Positions 24,124-31,758 of a DNA stretch of 44,240 bases are shown piece after piece. Position 1 is the stretch's first letter. Each line of letters begins with the position of its first letter. Both the position numbers and the translations under genes were made by a program. This DNA comes from Candidatus Fermentibacterota bacterium. GTDB taxonomy: Bacteria > Fermentibacterota > Fermentibacteria > Fermentibacterales > JCC-6. The stretch covers positions 1 through 44,240 of the forward strand of contig JAKPTG010000017.1 in the NCBI GenBank assembly GCA_029571005.1, read 5' to 3'. The notes under the pieces are model-generated. The model searched no databases. It had not been told where the DNA came from and saw only the letters and a list, made by a program, of their open reading frames with translations.

Positions 24124-26393
24124 ACACCCTCCTCACGCCACACCACCGAGGCCAGCATGTCGGACCAGCGGTCCCGAACACCGGCAAGGTCAACCCTCCA
24201 GCCGTCCCCGGAGAGGCCGCCGTCGCCGGTGATCTCACCGATCACCCTGGCATGGTCCGGCAGGCGGTCAACATGCCGGGGGGCCATCTCGAGGAGGTAT
24301 CCCGGAGTCTCGGAGTAGAGCTGCACCGGGTCGGCCCCGATCTCCAGCCTTATCCCCGGCCCTCCGGAGGAGAGCACCATCTCCGCCGCGGCCAGCGCCA
24401 GCCCGCCGACGGATATGTCGTGGGATGCGACTATCCGCCGGGACTTCACCCCGGCGATGACCCAGCGGGCCATTTCCGCCTCCAGGGGTCCCCGGAACAG
24501 GGGGACCCGGCCTCCGGAACCGCCCAGCACCGCCCGCAGGAAGAGGCCGCCTCCGAACTCCCGGTGCCTGGGACCCAGCAGCACCAGCAGGTTTCCGGGC
24601 TCCTTCAGGATCATGTCGCAGCAGACCCCATAGTCATCCAGCCTGCCGAACACCGCCACGATGGGGGACGGGGGGATTGACCCGCCGGAGGACGACTGGT
24701 TGTAGAGACTCACGTTTCCGCTCACTATGGGAAGGGGCTCCCCCGGCTCCAGAAAACCCAGATGCCGGCAGGCCTCGGATATGCCCTCGATGCCCCTCCG
24801 GAACTGGCCCATCACCGACGGCTCCTCCGGGTTGCCGTAGTTCAGGCAGTCCGTGGCGCACAGGGGCACGGCCCCCACCGCGGCCACGTTCCTCACCGCC
24901 TCGCCCACCGCGTGGGCGCCGCCCAGGAAGGGGTCCAGCTCCCCGTACCACGGATTGCCGTCCCCGGAGACCGCCAGACCGACGGAGCATCCGGGAACCG
25001 GAAGAATGACGCAACTGTCGGCCTCCCCGGGCCTGAGCACCGTGGAACCCCTCACCTCGCTGTCGTAGTATGACCACACCGCCCGCCGGCTGCACCCCCC
25101 GAGGGACAGCAGCATCGCGGGAACGTCCTTCCCGGGGTCGCAGGGGAGTTCGCCCGGATCATCGGTGGAGGAGGAAACCGGATCCTCCGCGGGCCTGTCG
25201 TAGAAGACCCCCTCGGTTATCGCCGAAGCCGGAGCGCACGCCGCCTCCGCACCGGCGCAGGTCACCCGGTACACCGGCTCCGAAGTGAACCGGCCTATCA
25301 CTGCCGCCCGGGCGCCGGGGAAGAGCCTGGGCAGCTCGAACCGCCGGTTGTAGATGTCGAGCACGCCCTCGGCGAACCTCTCGGCCACAGCGAAACCGAA
25401 CCTCTCCTGGGTTTCGCTGCATGCCACCACCTCCGGGGGAAGCCCGGGAATCCCCACCGGAACCTGATCCAGGTCCACGTGGATTCCAAGCCCGCCGTGG
25501 GCGGCCATCTCGCTGGTGACACAGGCGATTCCGCCAGCCCCAAGGTCCTTGAAGCCGAAGGGGGCCCCGGTGCCGAAGAGGTACTCCAGGGCGGCCAGGT
25601 TCGCCTGGGAAAGTATCCTTTTCAGGAACGGATCGGCCACCTGAACCGATCCCATCCCCTGCTCCCCGTCTAGGTCGGCGCTGGCGAAGGTTGCGCCCCC
25701 AAAGCCGGTATCGTCGGTAGGCTTGCCTGCCAGGATGAAGACATAGGGTTCGCTTCCGGCCTCCGGGGGAACGAAGCTGTGGACCACCCGGTCATGCCTC
25801 GCTATCCCCAGGGCCACCACGTTCACCAGGCAGTTGTCGTCGTAGCCCGGATGGAACTCGGTGTCGCCCCCAAGGTTCGGAACCCCAAGGGCGTTGCCGT
25901 ACCGCCATATCCCCTCCACCACGCCACGGGCGATGCCCCGGCACCTCTCCCCGGACGGCCCCAGGGGATCACCGAACCTGAGGAGGTCCAGGCTGCCGAT
26001 CACGTCGGCGCCCATGCAGTAAACGTCCCGGACGATACCGCCGACGCCCGTCGCCGCCCCTTCCACGGGAAGCACCTGGGAGGGATGGTTGTGGCTCTCG
26101 TGGGCCACCACCAGGTCGTAGTCAACCCCGTCATGGGTACAGAAACGCACCACGCCGGCGTCCTCCCCGGGGCCGATCACCACCTGGGAGGCCCGGACAG
26201 GAAGCCCCTTCAACAGCTTCCTGGAGCTTTTATACGAACAGTGCTCGCTCCACATTATGTCGAAGAGGTGGAACTCCAGCGGGGTGGGCATCCGTCCGAA
26301 CAGGCCGTGAAGCCGCCGGGCCTCGTCCAGGGTCATGGCCAGCTTCCGCTCGGCTATCTCCCTCTCCAGCGCCTTTCCGATAGTGTCGTCCAT
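24120..26393 (-). CDS. purL: Phosphoribosylformylglycinamidine synthase, synthetase subunit (short type)
   Basis: From the ATG at 26393 (GGAGTGAC just upstream) the protein has 757 residues, the length of the short bacterial PurL that works with separate PurQ and PurS. Family marks include FHLFDIMWSEHCSYKSSRKLL near the N-terminus, VVAHESHNHPSQVLPVEGAAT, DLGAGGIACVTSEMA and SHDISVGGLALAAAEM. It converts FGAR to FGAM with ATP and ammonia in the cytoplasm. It lies between the GAF-domain gene and purQ, with minimal spacing. Confidence 0.95.
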   Translation of the reverse strand: MDDTIGKALEREIAERKLAMTLDEARRLHGLFGRMPTPLEFHLFDIMWSEHCSYKSSRKLLKGLPVRASQVVIGPGEDAGVVRFCTHDGVDYDLVVAHESHNHPSQVLPVEGAATGVGGIVRDVYCMGADVIGSLDLLRFGDPLGPSGERCRGIARGVVEGIWRYGNALGVPNLGGDTEFHPGYDDNCLVNVVALGIARHDRVVHSFVPPEAGSEPYVFILAGKPTDDTGFGGATFASADLDGEQGMGSVQVADPFLKRILSQANLAALEYLFGTGAPFGFKDLGAGGIACVTSEMAAHGGLGIHVDLDQVPVGIPGLPPEVVACSETQERFGFAVAERFAEGVLDIYNRRFELPRLFPGARAAVIGRFTSEPVYRVTCAGAEAACAPASAITEGVFYDRPAEDPVSSSTDDPGELPCDPGKDVPAMLLSLGGCSRRAVWSYYDSEVRGSTVLRPGEADSCVILPVPGCSVGLAVSGDGNPWYGELDPFLGGAHAVGEAVRNVAAVGAVPLCATDCLNYGNPEEPSVMGQFRRGIEGISEACRHLGFLEPGEPLPIVSGNVSLYNQSSSGGSIPPSPIVAVFGRLDDYGVCCDMILKEPGNLLVLLGPRHREFGGGLFLRAVLGGSGGRVPLFRGPLEAEMARWVIAGVKSRRIVASHDISVGGLALAAAEMVLSSGGPGIRLEIGADPVQLYSETPGYLLEMAPRHVDRLPDHARVIGEITGDGGLSGDGWRVDLAGVRDRWSDMLASVVWREEGV

Positions 26394-26394
26394 G

Positions 26395-27567
26395 TCACTC
26401 CACCATCCCGCAACGGCCGCCGAACTCCTCGAATTCCCTCGCTTCCAGGTCCTTCCTGACCCAGGCCACATCGGCTATCCCACCGGGGGCTACCTCCAGG
26501 TTTCTGATCATCACATCACCGATAAGGCTTTCGTCCCGGCTCCGAAGCCCGGGCAGTTCGCCGCCGAGCTTTTCTATGACGGCTCTCAGCCCGTCCCCCG
26601 AGGTTCCGGGCAGAATCAGCAGGAAGCCGTCGTGGCTGAGCCGGATGCAGGTGTCTATACTCCTGAGAAGCTGCTTCAGGTGGTTGGCCGCTACGCTCAT
26701 CACATCCCGGGTGAGGGCGGGATTCCTGAGGTCGGCGCTTTTGATCCTGAGTTCCAGCACCCCCATGGGCTGTTCGAACCGGTACACCCGCTCCAGCTCC
26801 TCCAGAAGAACCGAGTCCGCCGCATCGGCCCCCGGAAGGCCCGTGTCCCGGTCCAGCCCCGTGGTTCTCGAAAACCTTTCCAGAAGCCTGACGTTCTCCA
26901 GCGCCGCGGCGCCTATGGCGCCGATGGACCTGAGGTTCTCGCGGTGGATTCCGGCCTGATCGGCAAAGGCGCCGGCGCCGATGACCCCGTAGAGGATGCC
27001 CTGGAATTCCATGGGCACCGCCACCTCCGGATCGTACCCCGGTATGCCGCTCTCCCCGATGTGTTTTCTGATGATGGCGGTGTCGTTCTCCACGTCCTGC
27101 GCGGTCACCAGCCGCCCGGTTTCTCCGGCGAAACCCAGGAGCCCGTCACCCACGGCAATGGAGAGGGGGGGCTTGAGGACGTTCTCGAGCCCGTGGGTCT
27201 TGTCCAGCCCGAGACGCCGGCCCGACCGGTCGGCAAGGAAGACCGCCACCTGTCCGGCGCCGGCCAGGGTGCTGCAGGCCCTGCAGATGTTCTCCGCCGC
27301 CTCTCCGGCGGTCCCGGCGCTGAAAACCTTCTTCACCATGGAGGGCATCAGCACCGCAAGGTCAACGAAATCCTTCTCCCTCTCCTCCAGAAAAGCCACC
27401 CTCTCCTTCAGGGCGGCGACCTCCCCGCTGAGATTCCTGGCCTTGATGGTCATCCCGGCCAGCTCCTCCTTGGATTCCCTCCTGCTCCGGGCCGCTTTCC
27501 CCGCAAGGGCAAGCCATGCCGCGGCCCCCCCAAGGATCAGCCCCGCAATCGCGTATGCAGCATTCAC
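26395..27567 (-). CDS. Membrane-anchored GAF protein with degenerate GGDEF-like domain
   Basis: An N-terminal membrane helix (AIAGLILGGAAAWLALAG) and a coiled-coil (GEVAALKERVAFLEEREKDF) lead to a GAF domain at about residues 75-235 (AVFLADRSGRRLGL, VPMEFQGILYGVIGAG). The remaining 150 residues have diguanylate-cyclase-like layout (DRDTGLPGADAADSVLLEEL, IRLSHDGFLLILPG), but the GGDEF loop reads SHDGF, so cyclase activity is unlikely. It starts at a GTG with GGAAGGGGG upstream. It sits inside the purine genes, between purB and purL. The ligand of the GAF domain is unknown; a nucleotide is possible by context only. Confidence 0.75.
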   Translation of the reverse strand: MNAAYAIAGLILGGAAAWLALAGKAARSRRESKEELAGMTIKARNLSGEVAALKERVAFLEEREKDFVDLAVLMPSMVKKVFSAGTAGEAAENICRACSTLAGAGQVAVFLADRSGRRLGLDKTHGLENVLKPPLSIAVGDGLLGFAGETGRLVTAQDVENDTAIIRKHIGESGIPGYDPEVAVPMEFQGILYGVIGAGAFADQAGIHRENLRSIGAIGAAALENVRLLERFSRTTGLDRDTGLPGADAADSVLLEELERVYRFEQPMGVLELRIKSADLRNPALTRDVMSVAANHLKQLLRSIDTCIRLSHDGFLLILPGTSGDGLRAVIEKLGGELPGLRSRDESLIGDVMIRNLEVAPGGIADVAWVRKDLEAREFEEFGGRCGMVE

Positions 27568-27586
27568 AGCAACCCCCTTCCGGCGC

Positions 27587-28882
27587 TCAGGCGAGCCCGA
27601 GCCTCGAAAGCACCACTGCCTCGTTATCCGTATGCTTTTCCATGCGGCAGGCGTCCTCGACCTCCTCCCGGGTCAGGACACCCATTATTTCCCCGCTCCC
27701 CAGGGCCGCCTCAAGGAAGGACACGCCCTGTTCCATGGCGGTCATGGCGGCTTTCTGGACCATCGCGTAGGAGTCCTCCCTGGTGGCCCCCCTGTTCACC
27801 AGCAGCAGCAGCAGGGACTGGGAGTGGTACCTGTCGCCGGAAATCTCTATGTTGCGCCGCACCGCGGCCCTGTCGATCACCAGCCCCTCCGCCAGCCCGG
27901 CGGCCTTCCTGAGGGCGTAAAGGGCCACTCCGCAGGCGTCGGGGAAAATGAAACGCTCCGCGCCGGAATGGCTTATGTCCCTCTCGTGCCACAGGGCCGT
28001 GTTCTCCAGCCCCGCGGCCAGGTAGCCACGAAGGAGCCGGGCGAACCCGCACAGCCTCTCGCCGATGATGGGGTTCTTCTTGTGCGGCATGGCGCTGGAA
28101 CCCTTCTGGCCCCGGGTGAAGCTCTCCTCCGCCTCCCCGACCTCGGTTCTCTGGAGGTGCCGGATCTCCATTGCGAATCTTTCCAGAGCGCCGCCGATGG
28201 CGGCAAGGGCGTAGAGGAACTGGGCGTGCCTGTCCCTGGCCACTATCTGGGTGGGCACCGGCTCGAAGCCTATCCCCAGCCTGGAGCAGACGTATTCCTC
28301 GACGGATGTGCCCAGGTGGGCGTAAGTGCCCACCGCCCCGCTGATGGTGCCGGTACAGACCGACTTCATGGCCTGGGAAAACCTTTCGGCGCACCGGAGG
28401 TATTCGGAGTAGTGTCCGGCGAACTTCAGTGCCAGCGTCGTGGGTTCGGCGTGCATGCCGTGTGTTCTTCCCATGCATGGAACGCCCCTGACGCGGGCGA
28501 TCAGGGAGGCAAGGGCGGCGCCGTAACCCTCGAGGGCCTCCCGGATGAGGCCGCCGGCGTCCCGGAACTGGGTGGCCAGGCAGGTGTCCAGTACGTCGCT
28601 GGAGGTCATTCCGAAGTGGATGTGCCGGGACTCGGGGCCCAGGCTCTCCGAAACGCTGGTGAGGAAGGCGATCACGTCATGCCTGGTCACCTGCTCTATG
28701 GCGTTGATCCTGTCAATGTCGAACCGGGCGTTGTCCCGGATTTTCTCGAAGTCCTCCCGGGGGACCTGCCCGGCCAGACATCGGGCCTCCACCGCGAGTA
28801 TCTCGATCTGGAGCCATCTTTCGAACCGGGCCCGGTCCTCCCAGACGGCGGTCATTTCAGGCAGAGCGTACCTCTCGATCAT
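27587..28882 (-). CDS. purB: Adenylosuccinate lyase
   Basis: A 431-residue member of the fumarase/aspartase superfamily. The signature loop is GSSAMPHKKNPIIGERLCG, and the conserved HFGMTSSDVLDTCLA and GRTHGMHAEPTTLALKFAGH segments are intact. It acts twice, on SAICAR in purine synthesis and on adenylosuccinate in AMP formation. GGAGCGGGA precedes the ATG. Neighbouring purL, purQ and folD make a purine cluster. Confidence 0.96.
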   Translation of the reverse strand: MIERYALPEMTAVWEDRARFERWLQIEILAVEARCLAGQVPREDFEKIRDNARFDIDRINAIEQVTRHDVIAFLTSVSESLGPESRHIHFGMTSSDVLDTCLATQFRDAGGLIREALEGYGAALASLIARVRGVPCMGRTHGMHAEPTTLALKFAGHYSEYLRCAERFSQAMKSVCTGTISGAVGTYAHLGTSVEEYVCSRLGIGFEPVPTQIVARDRHAQFLYALAAIGGALERFAMEIRHLQRTEVGEAEESFTRGQKGSSAMPHKKNPIIGERLCGFARLLRGYLAAGLENTALWHERDISHSGAERFIFPDACGVALYALRKAAGLAEGLVIDRAAVRRNIEISGDRYHSQSLLLLLVNRGATREDSYAMVQKAAMTAMEQGVSFLEAALGSGEIMGVLTREEVEDACRMEKHTDNEAVVLSRLGLA

Positions 28883-28893
28883 TCCCGCTCCAA

Positions 28894-29199
28894 TCAGGGA
28901 AGTTCAGCGCCGGAGGTGAGACCGGCGGAAATCCAGGCGAACAGGGAAAGGTCGGGCAGGTAAACCCGGTACCAGCCCTCGGCCTCTCCCATCACAACCA
29001 GGGTGTCACCCTGGTGAACCCGGCCCACCACGGCGTAAACCGTGCCCGGCCCCTGCCGGAGGTTGACCACGCTGCCCGTGACCACGGTGCGGCTGGGGGG
29101 CGCGGAGGGGGAAGCCGGGGGGGAAGGGACGGAGGAGGTTTCCACGGAAGGCCCGCACCCTAAGGCCAGGCACAGGAGGAAAACCGCCGGGTATCTCAC
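28894..29199 (-). CDS. Small SH3-domain lipoprotein
   Basis: From a GTG at 29199, which forms a GTGA overlap with the ispH stop, the 101-residue product has a lipoprotein signal (FLLCLALGC, Cys at 15). A Ser/Pro linker follows (SSVPSPPASPSAPPS), then a bacterial SH3 domain (SVVNLRQGPGTVYAVVGRVHQGD, EGWYRVYLPD). Such domains usually bind peptidoglycan or envelope proteins. Much longer open frames upstream in this phase overlap ispH and are not credible. Its place between ispH and purB seems incidental. Confidence 0.8.
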   Translation of the reverse strand: MRYPAVFLLCLALGCGPSVETSSVPSPPASPSAPPSRTVVTGSVVNLRQGPGTVYAVVGRVHQGDTLVVMGEAEGWYRVYLPDLSLFAWISAGLTSGAELP

Positions 29200-30920
29200 G
29201 AAAGCCCCGCCCGGCAGAGCAGAAGGGGCAGAAGCCCGGCCGCCAGAAGGCTTCCGTCGGCTATGGTGCGGACCCACATTTCGGGGAAGAACCGGTCGTT
29301 CTCCATGAAAAACAACCCGGCGGCCAGAAGCAGGGGCCCCGCCGTAAACCCGAGGCTGCACGGGGGCAGGATTCCAAGGAGCCGGCCCACCGGGTGTATC
29401 AGGAAGGCCAGCAGGAGACAGATCAGCAGCAGGGTCCTGCACCGTTTTTCCCCGAGCTTCAGGGGCAGGGTGTCCATACCAAGGAGCGCGTCGCCCTGAA
29501 GGTCCACCAGGTCCACGAAGAGGCTCCGGGCGAAAAACAGGGCCGTCAGGGAGACCGGCCAGGGGAACACGGAAACGCCGGGGCGATCGAGGGGGATGGT
29601 GGCGGCGGGAAGCACTGCCAGAAAGAAACCCCAGCCAAGCGTGAAGAGCACCTCGCGGGAGCCCGGCACACTCCAGAACCCCAGGGGGATGAAGGGTTTT
29701 CTGAGCAGCGGGACACAGTACAGGGCGAAGAGCAGCGACGCCACCGCCACCGAGGGCACCCACCAGCCTCCCATACTCAGGCTCAGGGCCGCCGCCCCCA
29801 GGGCCGCGGCCGTGTAGAGCGGAAAAAGCAGACGACGGTGGCGTTTCATGCACTCCTGCCGTTCCTGGCTGGTCGTCTCCAGGTTCCCGGACCCGAGCAC
29901 CGCGGATATCCCCGTGAACGCCCACAGGAGAAGCCCGGCGCAGAGGGAGGCGGTCAGCCACCCATCGCCCCCGAGCACCTCCTGCTGGGCCAGGCCGATG
30001 AACACCGCCGCCAAGGGCACCTGGACCCCGATGTAAACCAGGTTCCGCAGGAGCGAGAGAAGAAAACCGGACCTCCCCGCGGTCCCGTGTATCTCCATCA
30101 GCCTCGCCCTTACCTTTCGGATGCTCCAGCCCGGGGTGGAGGCCCCGGCGGTCACCAGGACCCGCCGGTAGCCTGCCACCCGTTGTACCGGTATCTGATC
30201 CTCGCCCTCCACCTGGAAAACCGGAAGCCCCGATTCCCGGGCGATGGCCGCGAGCCGGGCGGTGTTGGCGCTGTGCGCGCCCCCGACCACCACCACGCAG
30301 TCAGCCTTCTCCATCAGCGTCCGCAATTCGGTCTGCCGACTCTCGGTGGAACCGCAGATGGTGTTCTCGCTTCCGCAGTCGGGCCACCGGCGCTTCAGGG
30401 CCTCCAGAGTCAGCCGGTAGTTCTCGGTGTTCTGGGTGGTCTGACATATCAGAAAGGGCCTGGCCAGCCCGGGCAGGGAATCCACGTCGCCGGGACCGCC
30501 GATGACCGTTCCCCGGCCGCCGGCGCAGGACAGGACCGCCTTCACCTCCTGGTGCCCGGAGTCGCCCAGTATGAGCACGTCGCAACCCTCGGCGGCCCGG
30601 GCTCCCGCAATGGAGAGCACCCTGCCCACCTTGGGGCAGGTCAGGTCCCTGAGCACCAGGGGGAGCCTCCGGAGCCGGGCCCGCTCCTCCCTGGTGACTC
30701 CGTGGGTCCTCAGGAACAGGGTGCCGTCCGACAGATTCCAGGGGTCCTCTACGGTGTGAACCCCCCGCTCCTCCAGGGCTTTCAACACCTGGGAGTTATG
30801 AACCAGGGGGCCGAAGACCCGGAAGGGGGCGCGTCCCCTTTTGATCTCGTGGACCACCCTGTCCACCGCCCGGCGGACCCCCCAGCAGAATCCGGCGGTT
30901 CTGGCCACGGTTACACTCAT
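29196..30920 (-). CDS. ispH: IspH fused to a UbiA-like prenyltransferase domain
   Basis: Residues 1-278 are a full 4-hydroxy-3-methylbut-2-enyl diphosphate reductase, the last step of the MEP pathway. The three iron-sulphur cysteines are at C12 (GFCWG), C95 (LTCPKVGRV) and C189 (ICGSTESRQ); H41, H73, H123 and E125 (GHQE) are in place. Residues 284-574 form a UbiA-like membrane domain with about eight helices. Its second aspartate motif is present (FVDLVDLQGDALLGMDTLP, D470/D473/D477), but the first (NDxxD) is replaced by GSGNLETTSQERQE. The fusion could link IPP/DMAPP formation to prenyl transfer, or the second half may have lost activity. GAGGCATC precedes the ATG. It heads the long leftward gene train. 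Confidence 0.85.
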   Translation of the reverse strand: MSVTVARTAGFCWGVRRAVDRVVHEIKRGRAPFRVFGPLVHNSQVLKALEERGVHTVEDPWNLSDGTLFLRTHGVTREERARLRRLPLVLRDLTCPKVGRVLSIAGARAAEGCDVLILGDSGHQEVKAVLSCAGGRGTVIGGPGDVDSLPGLARPFLICQTTQNTENYRLTLEALKRRWPDCGSENTICGSTESRQTELRTLMEKADCVVVVGGAHSANTARLAAIARESGLPVFQVEGEDQIPVQRVAGYRRVLVTAGASTPGWSIRKVRARLMEIHGTAGRSGFLLSLLRNLVYIGVQVPLAAVFIGLAQQEVLGGDGWLTASLCAGLLLWAFTGISAVLGSGNLETTSQERQECMKRHRRLLFPLYTAAALGAAALSLSMGGWWVPSVAVASLLFALYCVPLLRKPFIPLGFWSVPGSREVLFTLGWGFFLAVLPAATIPLDRPGVSVFPWPVSLTALFFARSLFVDLVDLQGDALLGMDTLPLKLGEKRCRTLLLICLLLAFLIHPVGRLLGILPPCSLGFTAGPLLLAAGLFFMENDRFFPEMWVRTIADGSLLAAGLLPLLLCRAGLS

Positions 30921-31004
30921 GATGCCTCAAAGATAATACATCGGGGCCGGTTCCGTCCCCGTGCCCGTCATGAGGTTCAGTCCGGCGGAAGCGGCAGGCC
31001 GGCT

Positions 31005-31034
31005 GAAAGAAGGGGCCGGCCCGAAGGCCGGCCC
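31005..31034 (-). terminator. Strong intrinsic terminator with UUCG loop
   Basis: Reading leftward, GGGCCGGCC-TTCG-GGCCGGCCC is a perfect 9-bp stem with a UUCG tetraloop, followed by CTTCTTTC. It lies 22 bases after the stop of the secreted protein gene and separates it from the ispH-led train. Confidence 0.8.
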
Positions 31035-31056
31035 ACAGAGCCCGAAAAGATCGAGG

Positions 31057-31671
31057 TTAGAACAGGGCCTTGATGGAAGCCCAGCTGCCGGCCTCCAAGG
31101 AGTAAGTGAACTCGCCGTGGGCGCGGATAAGGTAGTCGCCCAGCTCGCCCCAGGGCTCCCAGACGATCATGTCGTCGCTGAAGAAGCTGTTCTCCCCCGG
31201 GGTGTTGTCGCCCAGAACGCTGGGCCAGCCGCCGGCGCTCATGGTGGTGTTGATCAGGCCCCAGAAGTTCTGCTCGACATCCAGGGGGGTGGCGAAGGTG
31301 TGGTAGCAGGGAGCGTAGTGAGGTGCAACAACCACTGCCTGGGCAAGGCAAGGACTGACGGGCCCCATGTCGTCGCCGTTCCAGATTTCGCTGTAGAACT
31401 CATCGGTATCCCAGGGACGCTCATTGTGCTCGTAGAACCAGTACTCCATCTGCTCAAGGGCGAAACCGCCGCTTGAGGGGTCGAAATCCTGGGTGTTGAA
31501 CCAGGTGCCCCGGTAGGTGCCGCCCCAGGTAAGCCAGTGGGGGCTGCCGTCGTCGTACTGGAGCACTTCCGCATCGTAGCCGCCGCCGCCGACGCCCGGA
31601 ACGTCAACCCGGACCTGGCCGGCGAAAGCCGCCATCGCGAGTATTGCGAGAACCGCAACTGCCTGCTTCAT
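31057..31671 (-). CDS. Secreted protein of unknown function
   Basis: From the ATG at 31671 (AAAGGGG upstream) the 204-residue product has a clear signal peptide (MKQAVAVLAILAMAAFAG). The mature part is aromatic-rich and beta-like (YDDGSPHWLTWGGTYRGTWF, FALEQMEYWFYEH, WGLINTTMSAGGWPSV), with two cysteines that may pair. It lacks the VVLR tail of the other secreted proteins and ends in IKALF, so it may stay in the periplasm or be an outer-membrane-linked protein ending in Phe. It has its own promoter and terminator. The family is not recognised. Confidence 0.72.
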   Translation of the reverse strand: MKQAVAVLAILAMAAFAGQVRVDVPGVGGGGYDAEVLQYDDGSPHWLTWGGTYRGTWFNTQDFDPSSGGFALEQMEYWFYEHNERPWDTDEFYSEIWNGDDMGPVSPCLAQAVVVAPHYAPCYHTFATPLDVEQNFWGLINTTMSAGGWPSVLGDNTPGENSFFSDDMIVWEPWGELGDYLIRAHGEFTYSLEAGSWASIKALF

Positions 31672-31729
31672 GATTCCCCTTTCCCGTTTTTCCGGTTGAT
31701 GCACGAACCCAGCGAAAGATCGCGAAGCA

Positions 31730-31758
31730 ATAATTGCCCTTCTTCCGTCCGGCGTCAA
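31730..31758 (-). promoter_or_regulatory. Promoter of the secreted orphan gene
   Basis: Reading leftward, TTGACG (31753-31758) and AATTAT (31730-31735) are 17 bp apart, giving a leader of about 50 bases. The -35 box overlaps the uvrB stop codon. Confidence 0.52.
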
